This document shows, piece after piece, positions 31,479-39,071 of a DNA stretch of 39,071 bases (its first letter is position 1; each line of letters starts with the position of its first letter). The notes beneath the pieces are model-generated. The model worked only from the letters and a program-made list of their open reading frames with translations, did not search any database and was not told the origin of the DNA. The DNA lies in the NCBI GenBank assembly GCA_024229395.1, contig JAAESM010000013.1:1-39071 (forward strand), in the 5' to 3' direction. The translations under genes and the position numbers were made by a program. The DNA is from Planctomycetota bacterium (GTDB taxonomy: Bacteria; Planctomycetota; UBA1135).

Positions 31479-32649
31479 TCTCGTTGACCTCCTCCCTGCG
31501 ACAGATGTCGTGCATGGCCAGTGCAATCCATCCGGTGAGCGTGAAGATACCCTCGACCGTGCTGCCGACCGCCATACCCAACAACGGGATGACCAGTAAC
31601 GGCGTGGTCCATGCGGTCTGCTTGGTAAACAAACCCAAGCAGAAACGATGCAGGATGGAGCCGAACACCACCATGGTGGAGATTAGCCCCAAGATTCCCA
31701 TCATCATCATTCCGGCGAAGACGAAGTTGTGAACGTATTGATCGCTGGAAAGTTTGGCGCCATAGCCATCACCAAGCACCGGTGAATCGACGAAACGCTC
31801 CAGAGCCTCGGTGTATTGCTCGGTACGCGCTTGGTCGGTGAAGTCAGTCAAGCGCGCCTCGTCGGAAGAGTCCATCGCGAAGAAGGCCAGGATTAAGGCG
31901 CCGAGCGCTGCGACATGACGCAAGCTGAGGCCACGCCGAGTGGTGCCGCTAAGTGCACCGAAGCAGACCGCCAACAATGCGCGGCGCGAGAACATGGCCA
32001 GGGCGAATAAGGCGTTGGCGCCGGCAACGCCGATGGTCAACACACGACTGCGATAACCGATCGCCATCGCCACGATCACATAGAAGGCGAAGGCTTCACC
32101 GACCGAGTTGCGCATCACATCGACACTGGTGAACGATTCGCGACCTTGGCCGAAGACCGCATCGATATCCGCAAAGACACGAATGGTCAGGCTGTTGTAG
32201 CTGAAGCTTCCGAACAAGATGCCGACGTGACTGCTCTGCTGCAGGGCGATCAATGCGATCGCGCCGAACAAGGCCGTGCCTACCAAGGCGCCTAAGCGCG
32301 TGAGGTCCTTAATGCGCTCGAAACTGAAGTCGGCCAACGCCATCTTCATTCCTAGATAGGCCATGAAGTAGGCCACCGACTTGAGCGCCGCGAAGACATC
32401 GAGATCGGCCGCGCTGCTCAGCGTGATGAAGGCTGCAAGTAGATAAAGGCAAATACCGCCATCGGTGACCGAGAAGACTGCTGCAGTGCGGAAGGTGGTG
32501 GCGAAACGCAGCCCGGCGATCAAGGCCAATGTGATGATGAAAACGAAGGGCAACGACAGTCCGCCTGGCAACAAGCGCACTGAGAACAACGGCAAGGTTG
32601 CAATCAGTGCAATGAAGCAGAACTCGGCGGCACGTTGGACTCGGGTCAT
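31471..32649 (-). CDS. O-antigen polymerase/ligase-like membrane protein (Wzy)
   Basis: A 392-residue protein with about 10-11 hydrophobic segments and one large hydrophilic loop near residues 265-310 containing EQYTEALERFVDSPVLGDGY followed by GAKLSSDQYVHNFVF. A D-G-Y-G then H-N pattern in this loop is the hallmark of the Wzy_C/WaaL superfamily. Its position between a flippase operon and Wzz-like gene favours polymerase over ligase. It should join undecaprenyl-linked repeat units in the periplasm. Sequence similarity in this family is always low, so the call rests on topology and the loop motif. Confidence 0.78.
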   Translation of the reverse strand: MTRVQRAAEFCFIALIATLPLFSVRLLPGGLSLPFVFIITLALIAGLRFATTFRTAAVFSVTDGGICLYLLAAFITLSSAADLDVFAALKSVAYFMAYLGMKMALADFSFERIKDLTRLGALVGTALFGAIALIALQQSSHVGILFGSFSYNSLTIRVFADIDAVFGQGRESFTSVDVMRNSVGEAFAFYVIVAMAIGYRSRVLTIGVAGANALFALAMFSRRALLAVCFGALSGTTRRGLSLRHVAALGALILAFFAMDSSDEARLTDFTDQARTEQYTEALERFVDSPVLGDGYGAKLSSDQYVHNFVFAGMMMMGILGLISTMVVFGSILHRFCLGLFTKQTAWTTPLLVIPLLGMAVGSTVEGIFTLTGWIALAMHDICRREEVNENV

Positions 32650-32654
32650 CGTGC

Positions 32655-33635
32655 TCAGGTGGACGAGGGTTTGGCGCTATCCAAACGCTTCAAGGCGCGG
32701 CGACGTTTCAGGAGTTGGCGCGGGCGACGCACCGCGTGGCGATGCAAACGGTCCAGGGAGTCGCTCAACATGTAATCCCAAGCCTTCGGTTTCCGTTCCG
32801 CGGCGAACAGTTCATAGCCGTGGCCCGCCATGCCTTCTTGCAGGTGCGCCTCCACCAAGCTCAGTTGCCAAGGCGGGAGTTGCTCCTTCCACTTATCCAG
32901 GCTGCTGGTGAACAGCGGCTTCAGCGTGCTTTGATGATGCGCTTGTTCTTCCGCGAAGCCTTTGTCGGCGCGCGCGTGGAAAGCCAGCATGTTGTCGTCG
33001 AAAGGAACGTTGAGTGTTGCACAGACCTTGCGCAACACCGATTCCGAATCGGCGATGAGATCCTCGTAACGGATCAAAAGATAACGAGGGTAATCGGCAA
33101 GTTGTTGATGTGCCTTCCATGCACCTTGCCACTCACGAATCACCGCAACCGCTTGATTGGTGCCGATCTTGACGCCGCGATAGGAGGCCAACACGGCACG
33201 CGGGTCACGCACGATATGGATCGCGCGGCAATCAGGGAACTTCTCCAACAACTCGGTGGCGTCGGCGATGTGCGCGGGAGTCTTTTCCCCTACCGCCAGA
33301 AACTCTTGCGGCTTATCGGAAGTCATCACCGCCATGGTGGCCAAGAAGATCTCGTGCCAACCAGGGTTGTCGAAGGATTGCAACTGCGCATGGATGTCTT
33401 GCGCCGAAACTCCGGCATCGCGGATCCACCAACGGCTTGCAACGTAATCGACCTTGTCGTTCAGTGGCGCGTTGTTGCTGCCGGAAAAACGCCTGCAGAT
33501 GGTGGAGAAGAAGAAGGTCTCCGGCGGCAGCGTGATGCCCGGGTGCGCATCCAGCATCGACTTCAACAAGGTCGTGCCGGAACGACCACAACCCACGATG
33601 AAAAACAGACGCTGCGCGATTTCCTGTGGCTTCAT
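32655..33635 (-). CDS. sulfotransferase (third of three)
   Basis: A 326-residue sulfotransferase with the best-preserved motifs of the three: FFIVGCGRSGTTLLKSMLDA (residues 11-30) as the phosphosulfate loop and IHIVRDPRAVLASYRG as the 3'-phosphate region. VGEKTPAHIADATELLEKFP and LLIRYEDLIADSESVLRKVC are also conserved. The ATG at 33635 overlaps the flippase stop as ATGA; the longer frame upstream is antisense-like and rejected. The C-terminus is very basic (RRPRQLLKRRRALKR), possibly for membrane or polymer association. PAPS-synthesis genes are not in the window. Confidence 0.9.
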   Translation of the reverse strand: MKPQEIAQRLFFIVGCGRSGTTLLKSMLDAHPGITLPPETFFFSTICRRFSGSNNAPLNDKVDYVASRWWIRDAGVSAQDIHAQLQSFDNPGWHEIFLATMAVMTSDKPQEFLAVGEKTPAHIADATELLEKFPDCRAIHIVRDPRAVLASYRGVKIGTNQAVAVIREWQGAWKAHQQLADYPRYLLIRYEDLIADSESVLRKVCATLNVPFDDNMLAFHARADKGFAEEQAHHQSTLKPLFTSSLDKWKEQLPPWQLSLVEAHLQEGMAGHGYELFAAERKPKAWDYMLSDSLDRLHRHAVRRPRQLLKRRRALKRLDSAKPSST

Positions 33636-34924
33636 GGTCTCTTGGCGAAGAGGGTGTTCGTGAGGGTCGGGTTCACGCGGACTTTGCGGACCACGATGAC
33701 GCTCAGTGCAATGCTCAGGAAACTGATTGCGGCGACGTTGGCCCAAGCTGCCCCGTGCACGCCATGGCTTGGAATCAAAATATAACAAAGAGCTGCTTCA
33801 ATCACACAAGCACTGATCGTCATGATGCTGGCCAAACGGTGCTGCTGCGCCATCATGCAGATCAGGTTCACGGGTCCCACGAAGACGTTGATGACCTGAC
33901 CGATCAAGAGCACGTGGAGCACGTCTTCACCTTCAGCGAACTCCTCACCGAAGATCGACAATACCAAGCCACCGGCGGTGATCAGGACCAGTACCGGAAT
34001 CGTAGTCAGCAGGATGATGACGATGTTGTTGCGGCGCACGATGGCCTGCATCTCATCAAGTTTCCCTTGACGGAAAAGTACTGGTAGGCGTGGCGCGATC
34101 AGCAAGTTCACCGAGGTCAAACCGACTGTGGTCAACGTGATCAAGCGCACGCATGCGGAATAAAGGCCGACCTGATCGTCGTTGCCGAGGGAGCCCAAGA
34201 TGATGACATCGAGGTTCGACAACAGTGGCAGGCCAACGCCAATCAGGAGGAAGGGAAAGCAGGTGCGATAGAGCTTCTTGGTGGCCCTGATCTTGTCGAC
34301 CACTTGCTCCAGCGTGCTGGGTGCGACCGTTTTGCGACTCAGTGTGGCGGTGACGACTGCGCTGAAGGCGAACGCCCCGGCTGCAACAATCACAATGCTT
34401 TCCGCTTCTAGTGGCCCGCGCATGGCGGCGAACAACAAAACCCCTGAACCAAGCGCCAGCGGCCGCAGGAGGTTCAACACGGCTTCGGAAGCAATCACGC
34501 GTTGCATACCGCGCACCACTGCCGCGCTGGAGCGTGCAAAACACATGGCGGCAAGCAGGGCCCAAACCGCGAACACCAAACCCCACGAAAAGCGATCGGG
34601 CCGCATCAGGCGGAAGAAGGCTGCGAGGATCGGCCCCGCCAGGATCAGGTTCAAGACGATGACTCGGTTGGCGTCGCGAACCAGCAACCACGCCTTACTG
34701 CCCTGCTTCTCTTCAGTGTGCACCGAGACCTCGCGCACCAGGAACTTATCCAAGCCCCAGATTGCGATGAAGGATCCCAAGTTCAGGATCGAGATCAAGT
34801 AGTTGTAGAAACCGAACTCGCCACGGTCGGCCGCCATATGCGCGATCAAGACCTGCACACCAAACAGCGCCGCGACCGACAGACCCTTCACGGTCAACGC
34901 CTGGACATACTGCTTATTCTTCAT
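33632..34924 (-). CDS. wzx: oligosaccharide flippase (Wzx/PST family)
   Basis: A 430-residue polytopic protein with about 12 hydrophobic segments and no long soluble domain, matching Wzx-type flippases that move undecaprenyl-linked repeat units across the inner membrane. The N-terminus (KGLSVAALFGVQVLIAHMAA then RGEFGFYNYLISILNLGSF) and a mid-protein FPFLLIGVGLPLLSNLDVII are typical. It overlaps both neighbours by 4 bases (ATGA at each end), so it is coupled to the glycosyltransferase upstream and the sulfotransferase downstream. Family assignment is confident; substrate selectivity is unknown. Confidence 0.88.
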   Translation of the reverse strand: MKNKQYVQALTVKGLSVAALFGVQVLIAHMAADRGEFGFYNYLISILNLGSFIAIWGLDKFLVREVSVHTEEKQGSKAWLLVRDANRVIVLNLILAGPILAAFFRLMRPDRFSWGLVFAVWALLAAMCFARSSAAVVRGMQRVIASEAVLNLLRPLALGSGVLLFAAMRGPLEAESIVIVAAGAFAFSAVVTATLSRKTVAPSTLEQVVDKIRATKKLYRTCFPFLLIGVGLPLLSNLDVIILGSLGNDDQVGLYSACVRLITLTTVGLTSVNLLIAPRLPVLFRQGKLDEMQAIVRRNNIVIILLTTIPVLVLITAGGLVLSIFGEEFAEGEDVLHVLLIGQVINVFVGPVNLICMMAQQHRLASIMTISACVIEAALCYILIPSHGVHGAAWANVAAISFLSIALSVIVVRKVRVNPTLTNTLFAKRP

Positions 34925-36006
34925 TCCGGCAGCACCTCGCCAAGGCGGCGACGGAACTCCTGGGGCGAGAACTGCTCCGCCCGACGTCGGCCGCGTGCAA
35001 GGTAGTCGGCGCGTAATTCGCTGTCTTCGGAGTACCGCAACACGGCGTTGGCGAAGGCATCTTCGTCGCCGGCCTTCACCACCATGGCGGCATCGCCCAC
35101 GCTTTCGGGCATGGAGGTCTCGGAGGTGACGATCGATGGACAGAAGGATGCCATTGCTTCCAGTGCCACCATGCAGAAGGATTCAATCCGGCTTGGGTTG
35201 ATCAAGCAAAGGCTGGCGCCCATTTCGCGTGACAAGGCACTGCGATCCAAAGGACCAAGGACCTCGATGCGTTCGGCAACTCCGAGCTCCGCAGCTTGAT
35301 CAAGCAACGGCTGCCATTGCGCAATGGATTGACCGCCGGCGATTTTCAAGCGCCAATCGGTGTCGGGGCGCTCCCGCACCAACTTGGCGAGGGTGCGCAA
35401 GGCGGTGGGATTGTCCTTGTGCGCGCCCATGCTGCTGACCATCAACAACTGCGCCGGCTTCAGGTCGACCGAGTGGGTTGGGCTGGCGTAGAACTGCGGA
35501 TGAATACCGAGATACAGCAAATCGGCGCTGTGGATCTTGCCGCCGGTGCTGAGCTTGGCTGCATCCAGCAAGACCCTTGATTCGAACAGATTGACTTCGG
35601 CGTGCTTGCAGGCGTAGCGGGCATCGAAACGCTTGAAAGCCGCACCCCAGCCATCGCCGGGGCCTTTCTCGAAACTGAGCATGTTGAGGTGATACACCGC
35701 AACCTTGCATGGTGCGGGCAAGTGATAGTTAACCGAGAACATCCAGTCGAACTCGCCGCCACGCTTGCGGAATGCCCATTTCGAGCGCAGATAACGCGCG
35801 AAGGAACGGGCTTGTGGGTAGAAACGCTCCTCCTTCAGCTGAGGGTGCTGCTCAACCAAATCGCGGATGGCCTGGGAGCAGTCCTCGGCGCCGGTGAAGA
35901 CCGTGATCTCCACGTTTTCGCGGGCCAATAGGCCATCAAGGACCTGCCGTAGCGCGGTTATTCCACCACCTGGGCGGAGCGAACCTGCATAGACGCCGAT
36001 TCTCAT
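34921..36006 (-). CDS. GT4-family glycosyltransferase
   Basis: A 361-residue GT-B glycosyltransferase. The N-terminal domain opens MRIGVYAGSLRPGGGITALR, typical of GT4. The C-terminal donor domain shows LLMVSSMGAHKDNPTALRTL near residue 185, LKIAGGQSIAQWQPLL, IEVLGPLDRSALSREMGASL, and PSRIESFCMVALEAMASFCP with the E-x7-E-type motif (Glu in RIESF and LEAMA). It heads the seven-gene polysaccharide operon and overlaps wzx by 4 bases. It adds one sugar of the repeat unit; donor and linkage cannot be told from sequence. Confidence 0.87.
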   Translation of the reverse strand: MRIGVYAGSLRPGGGITALRQVLDGLLARENVEITVFTGAEDCSQAIRDLVEQHPQLKEERFYPQARSFARYLRSKWAFRKRGGEFDWMFSVNYHLPAPCKVAVYHLNMLSFEKGPGDGWGAAFKRFDARYACKHAEVNLFESRVLLDAAKLSTGGKIHSADLLYLGIHPQFYASPTHSVDLKPAQLLMVSSMGAHKDNPTALRTLAKLVRERPDTDWRLKIAGGQSIAQWQPLLDQAAELGVAERIEVLGPLDRSALSREMGASLCLINPSRIESFCMVALEAMASFCPSIVTSETSMPESVGDAAMVVKAGDEDAFANAVLRYSEDSELRADYLARGRRRAEQFSPQEFRRRLGEVLPE

Positions 36007-36074
36007 AATCGTGCCGCCCGACCGCTCTGCGCCCCAAGCTGCATCTGGCTATGAAATTCTGCGCTCACGGCCGG

Positions 36075-36080
36075 ATTATA
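36075..36080 (-). promoter_or_regulatory. candidate -10 of the polysaccharide operon
   Basis: Minus-strand TATAAT, a perfect -10 hexamer in the 217-base gap between divergent genes, 68 bases upstream of the ATG at 36006. No convincing -35 is seen at 16-18 bases. The rest of the gap holds nothing recognisable apart from the plus-strand TACAAT at 36157. Confidence 0.35.
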
Positions 36081-36156
36081 GCTCAGCCCGAGAAGCTGCC
36101 ACGCCCCCCAAGTCATCGGTCAGCAATCCGCCCGGAGGCGTACTCGGCCCCGGCGT

Positions 36157-36162
36157 TACAAT
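36157..36162 (+). promoter_or_regulatory. candidate -10 of the aminotransferase gene
   Basis: TACAAT lies 61 bases before the ATG at 36224, in the same divergent gap. No -35 match and no TGn extension, so support is weak. Confidence 0.28.
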
Positions 36163-36223
36163 AGGTGCAGAATGGCGGGCCATTTGTCGCTGCGGCGTTT
36201 GGTCCAATCACTGTCTACCGCTG

Positions 36224-37357
36224 ATGGCACGCATCTACTTATCGCCCCCGCACATGGGTCCGGAAGAACGTCAACTTCTTCTCGAGGCCTTCGATTCGAA
36301 CTGGATCGCTCCGCTCGGTCCCATGGTCGACGCCTTCGAGAATGAGTTCGCCTCCTATGTTGGTGCGCAACATGCCGCGGCATTGAGTTCCGGTACTGGT
36401 GCGATTCACCTCGCCTTGTTGTTGCTCGGCGTAGGTGCTAACGACCGCGTTTATGTGCCATCGCTTACTTTCTCCGGCAGCGCCAACCCGGTCGCCTACT
36501 GTGGCGCCGAACCGGTGTTCTTGGACGTGGAGCGACGCACTTGGAATATGTGCCCCATGGTCTTGGCCGAGGCTCTTGAAGAAGATGCGCGCAAGGGCAC
36601 GCTGCCGAAGGCCGTCATGGTGGTGCACCTTTATGGCCAAGCCGCCGAGATGGATGAGATCGTGCCTCTTTGCAAGAAGTACGGAGTTCCCATCATTGAA
36701 GATGCCGCCGAAGCCGCCGGCACCCTTTACCGCGGACGTCATGTCGGCAACGACAGCGAGTTCGGCATCTTCAGCTTCAACGGCAACAAGATCATGAGTA
36801 CCAGTGGTGGTGGCATGTTGGTCGGTTCGAATCCGGAGTTGATTCAACGCGCGCGCTTCCTGGCAACACAAGCACGCGAACCCGCCGCGCATTATCAGCA
36901 CGAGGTCATCGGCTACAACTACCGCATGTCCAACCTGCTTGCCGCAGTCGGCCGTGGCCAATTGCGCGTGTTGGAAGATCGCGTGGCTGCACGTCGCACC
37001 AACTTCAATGATTACCAAGAGCAGCTCGGTGCATTGCCGGGCTTGTCCTTCCCTATCGAACCGGAAGGCGATCGCGCTACCCATTGGCTAACCGTCATGC
37101 AAGTCGACCAAGATGTCTTCGGCGCCAGTCCAGAAGACATTCGCTTGGCCTTGGAAGAGCAAGATATTGAAGCGCGCCCGCTATGGAAACCGATGCATAT
37201 GCAACCGGTGTTCCGCGACTGCCAAACCTTCGGTTGTGAAGTCTCTGAAGACTTGTTCGCCAACGGCATCTGCTTGCCAAGCGGTTCGGCCCTCGCCGCC
37301 GACGACCGCCAACGCGTGATCGAATCCGTTGCCGCGGTTGCCAAAGCTTTCTCATAA
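36224..37357 (+). CDS. PLP-dependent sugar aminotransferase (DegT/DnrJ/EryC1; PglE/WbpE-like)
   Basis: A 377-residue enzyme that should aminate the 4-keto group of a UDP-keto-sugar using glutamate. The ATG at 36224 begins MARIYLSPPHMGPEE, the normal family N-terminus; the frame continues further upstream but without homology. Features: SSGTGAIHLAL (PLP phosphate site), PSLTFSGSANPVAYCGAEPV, IIEDAAEAAG (Asp160, pyridine-N contact) and FSFNGNKIMSTSGGGM, with Lys189 as the PLP lysine. The end PLWKPMHMQPVF is characteristic. The plausible substrate is the product of the dehydratase at 20482, leading to a 4-amino-4,6-dideoxy sugar. No N-acetyltransferase (PglD type) is seen nearby. Confidence 0.92.
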   Translation: MARIYLSPPHMGPEERQLLLEAFDSNWIAPLGPMVDAFENEFASYVGAQHAAALSSGTGAIHLALLLLGVGANDRVYVPSLTFSGSANPVAYCGAEPVFLDVERRTWNMCPMVLAEALEEDARKGTLPKAVMVVHLYGQAAEMDEIVPLCKKYGVPIIEDAAEAAGTLYRGRHVGNDSEFGIFSFNGNKIMSTSGGGMLVGSNPELIQRARFLATQAREPAAHYQHEVIGYNYRMSNLLAAVGRGQLRVLEDRVAARRTNFNDYQEQLGALPGLSFPIEPEGDRATHWLTVMQVDQDVFGASPEDIRLALEEQDIEARPLWKPMHMQPVFRDCQTFGCEVSEDLFANGICLPSGSALAADDRQRVIESVAAVAKAFS

Positions 37358-37358
37358 A

Positions 37359-37390
37359 GCCTGCGCATTCACCGCAAGGCGTCAGTTTTT
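37359..37390 (+). terminator. terminator of the aminotransferase gene
   Basis: Arms GCCTGCG (37359-37365) and CGCAAGGC (37373-37380) pair over 7 bp with one bulged A and a 7-base loop. T5 follows at 37386-37390. It begins 2 bases after the stop codon. Confidence 0.5.
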
Positions 37391-37405
37391 GAAGATTGCT
37401 TTTCT

Positions 37406-38557
37406 TTAACCTGCAGGCAATGCCCGTGTGGGGTTGGTCGGCAGCTCCACGATGAACTCCGAACCTACGCCAGGTTCGCTGCGTACGCTGATGCGCCCGC
37501 CCATGCGTCGCAACAGATTGCGCACAATCGCCAATCCAAGGCCGGTACCGCCACTTGCGCGTGAGTGCGCGACATCGCCGCGGAAGAACCGCTCGAAGAT
37601 ATGCGGCAGCGTATCGGGGTCGATCCCCGGACCACTGTCCTGAACCGAGATCGCGATGACTCCTTGTGATGGCGAGAAGCTTCTCACTTGGATGGATCCT
37701 TGGCGCGTATAGATTACCGCGTTCAATACCAGGTTCTGCACCACGGTGAATAGGGAGAAACGATCTGCGATTAATTCTCCACAAGCTGGGTCGGTGGACA
37801 AATGCAGGGTCAGCCCTTTTTCATTGGCACGCTCCTGCAAATTATCGATAACTTCTTGAAGCACTCCGTCCAGGTCAAGCAGACTTGGGGCCGGCTTCCA
37901 GTCCGGGTCATCGGCGCGTGCCAAGCGCAAGAGGTCGTCGGTCATGTTGGCAAGGCTGACGGCATTCTTGCGCGCACGATCGAGGAGTTCGGAGCGCTTG
38001 TCATCTTCGACGACGTCGGCAAGATCCAACATGCCAAGGATGGCCGCGATTGGGGTCTTCAATTCATGGCTGGCATTGGCAACGAAATCACGTCGGCGCT
38101 TGTCGACCAAGGCACCAACACGGATGTCCTGCAGAATCACTAAGCGCCCGCCGCCGCCCAGTGGAGCGAGTGTGACCTCCACGCTGCGAGGCTGCTCATC
38201 GTCTTGGCCGAACTCCAAGGATTGGCGCAAGGTTTCCTCGCTGCTCGCGCGCTTGACCAAACCCAATAGGACTTGATGGCGCGTGAAGGAAGAGAACATG
38301 ATCTCCGATGGTTCCAAAACCGGTTCTGCATCCAGCAAGCTTGCGGCCGCCGGGTTGGCGTAGAGCACTTGTTTGCGATGGCCAATCAACACCACGCCTT
38401 CACTCAGCAACTCAAGACTTTTGCGCAACGCCAAGGTCTGACGCTGCTCCGATTTGAGCCCCCCTTGCAAGGCGATCTTTTGCGCGCGCACATGCCACCA
38501 AAGCGCAGCAAGGCACGCCGCGGTGATGGCAAGCAGGACGATGGGCAAGGAAGGCAA
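37406..38557 (-). CDS. phoR: PhoR-type sensor histidine kinase
   Basis: A 383-residue sensor with one N-terminal transmembrane helix (about residues 3-22), a PAS-like domain (about 42-145), HisKA with NASHELKTP (His164), and HATPase with the N-box QNLVLNAVIYT, G1 box DSGPGID, F-box FERFFRG and G2 box GGTGLGLAIV. This short one-helix form with a PAS domain is the PhoR layout, and it follows a PhoB-type regulator. The start is a TTG at 38557, 15 bases after the regulator stop and in the same frame; no ATG or GTG gives a complete membrane helix. Probable role: phosphate-starvation signalling. Other OmpR-type pairs have similar architecture, so phoR is likely but not certain. Confidence 0.75.
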   Translation of the reverse strand: MPSLPIVLLAITAACLAALWWHVRAQKIALQGGLKSEQRQTLALRKSLELLSEGVVLIGHRKQVLYANPAAASLLDAEPVLEPSEIMFSSFTRHQVLLGLVKRASSEETLRQSLEFGQDDEQPRSVEVTLAPLGGGGRLVILQDIRVGALVDKRRRDFVANASHELKTPIAAILGMLDLADVVEDDKRSELLDRARKNAVSLANMTDDLLRLARADDPDWKPAPSLLDLDGVLQEVIDNLQERANEKGLTLHLSTDPACGELIADRFSLFTVVQNLVLNAVIYTRQGSIQVRSFSPSQGVIAISVQDSGPGIDPDTLPHIFERFFRGDVAHSRASGGTGLGLAIVRNLLRRMGGRISVRSEPGVGSEFIVELPTNPTRALPAG

Positions 38558-38572
38558 AAGCGAGCGTGGCGT

Positions 38573-39071
38573 TTATTCAGGAAAGCGATCGGAGAACCGA
38601 TAGCCTACCCCACGCACGGTCTCGATTAGGCTTCCGCGTTCCTCAAGTTTGCGGCGCACGGACTTCACATGTGTATCGATATTGCGTTCTGTCACGATCA
38701 CGCTGGTGCCAACGGTGCAGTCAAGCAGCTCCGCGCGTCGGAAAACACGACCTGGACGCGTTGCCAAAGTCTGCAATAACCGGAACTCCATCGGCGTGAG
38801 CTGGATGGCTTCGGCGTCACCGATACGCACCTCGAACCGTTCCGGATCGATCACCATGTCACCGACCGCGACCTTGCGTTCCGAAGAGATCTGACTGCGG
38901 CTTTCTCGGCGTCGCAACAAGCCACGCACACGAGCCACCAACTCGCGCGGGCGGGCCGGCTTACACACATAGTCATCTGCACCCAGGCCGAGGCCAAGGA
39001 CGACGTCGGACTCATCCGACTTGGCGGTCAGCATTAGGATCGGCACTTGCGCGAAGGCCTCATCGGCGCGC
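38573..39071 (-). CDS. phoB: OmpR/PhoB-family response regulator, 5' end beyond the window
   Basis: The last 165 or so residues of a regulator; the frame stays open to the window edge, so the phospho-acceptor Asp lies outside. The receiver end is visible: VPILMLTAK (switch Thr region), GLGLGADDYVCKPARPRELV (conserved Lys-Pro). The C-terminal winged-helix domain spans the remainder: IQLTPMEFRLLQTLATRPGR, VTERNIDTHVKSVRRKLEER and the closing ETVRGVGYRF. It should bind direct-repeat operators of the Pho-box kind, such as the array before the phosphate cotransporter at 20376-20426. The GTG at 39046 is internal to the frame and is not the true start. Confidence 0.88.
   Translation of the reverse strand, partial: RADEAFAQVPILMLTAKSDESDVVLGLGLGADDYVCKPARPRELVARVRGLLRRRESRSQISSERKVAVGDMVIDPERFEVRIGDAEAIQLTPMEFRLLQTLATRPGRVFRRAELLDCTVGTSVIVTERNIDTHVKSVRRKLEERGSLIETVRGVGYRFSDRFPE

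Noticed and set aside
36011..36223. N-terminal extension of the aminotransferase
   Set aside because: The 71 extra residues have no similarity to the family, are rich in Pro/Ser/Arg, and cover the promoter region between divergent genes.
1..39071. tRNA, rRNA, CRISPR array, insertion sequence or prophage
   Set aside because: No cloverleaf-like sequences, regular repeat-spacer arrays, transposase or integrase motifs were seen; nearly all intergenic gaps are under 220 bases.

Overview
This 39 kb window looks like chromosome from a Gram-negative-type (diderm) bacterium of moderately high GC. Evidence for an outer envelope: several lipoproteins with lipobox signal peptides, GmhA for heptose synthesis, and a Wzx/Wzy-type polysaccharide locus. 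The mix of a DUF1080 protein, a Cys-type sulfatase lipoprotein, a decayed beta-helix-like surface protein and many small lipoproteins resembles Planctomycetota, but that placement is an inference and unproven. The organism very probably makes selenoproteins, because a formate dehydrogenase gene reads through an in-frame TGA with a SECIS-like hairpin behind it.

Layout. 1-5.6 kb: the 3' end of pntB, a plsC-type acyltransferase, a DUF1080 protein, a lipoprotein phosphatase-like protein, a DUF1579-like lipoprotein, a coiled-coil membrane-anchored protein and another lipoprotein. 5.7-11.4 kb (minus strand): a tightly overlapping operon of a NuoF-like flavoprotein, a selenocysteine formate dehydrogenase alpha subunit (894 aa) and an SLC13-type permease. 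11.4-16 kb: a BtuF/FecCD-type ABC importer split into a binding protein and a distant ATPase-permease pair, with a lipoprotein gene and gmhA on the other strand between them, followed by a parvulin with an insertion. 16.4-18.5 kb: a sulfatase and a broken surface-protein gene. 18.5-20.4 kb: a Na+/phosphate cotransporter and a PhoU-like protein behind a Pho-box-like promoter. 20.5-37.4 kb: a surface polysaccharide locus. 37.4-39.1 kb: a PhoR/PhoB-type two-component pair, cut by the window end.

The polysaccharide locus has two arms. The first (20.5-27.1 kb, minus) encodes a WbpM/PglF-type dehydratase, a WbuB-like glycosyltransferase and WbjD/WbjC/WbjB, a full route to UDP-L-FucNAc. The second (28.8-36.0 kb, minus) encodes a glycosyltransferase, Wzx, a sulfotransferase, Wzy, a second sulfotransferase, a NodB-like deacetylase and a Wzz-like protein. 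Between the arms lie a third sulfotransferase and a PglC-size initiating sugar transferase on the plus strand; a PglE-like aminotransferase lies just beyond. Together they predict a sulfated, FucNAc-containing surface glycan.

A recurring regulatory theme is a -10 hexamer (often an extended -10, TGnTAnnAT) placed only 6-8 bases before the start codon of genes that head transcription units. This suggests widespread leaderless transcription. In one case a single AT-rich heptamer appears to drive two divergent leaderless operons across an 18-base gap. Terminators are few but clear, and one is built into the 3' end of a convergent coding sequence. No rRNA, tRNA, CRISPR array or insertion sequence was seen.
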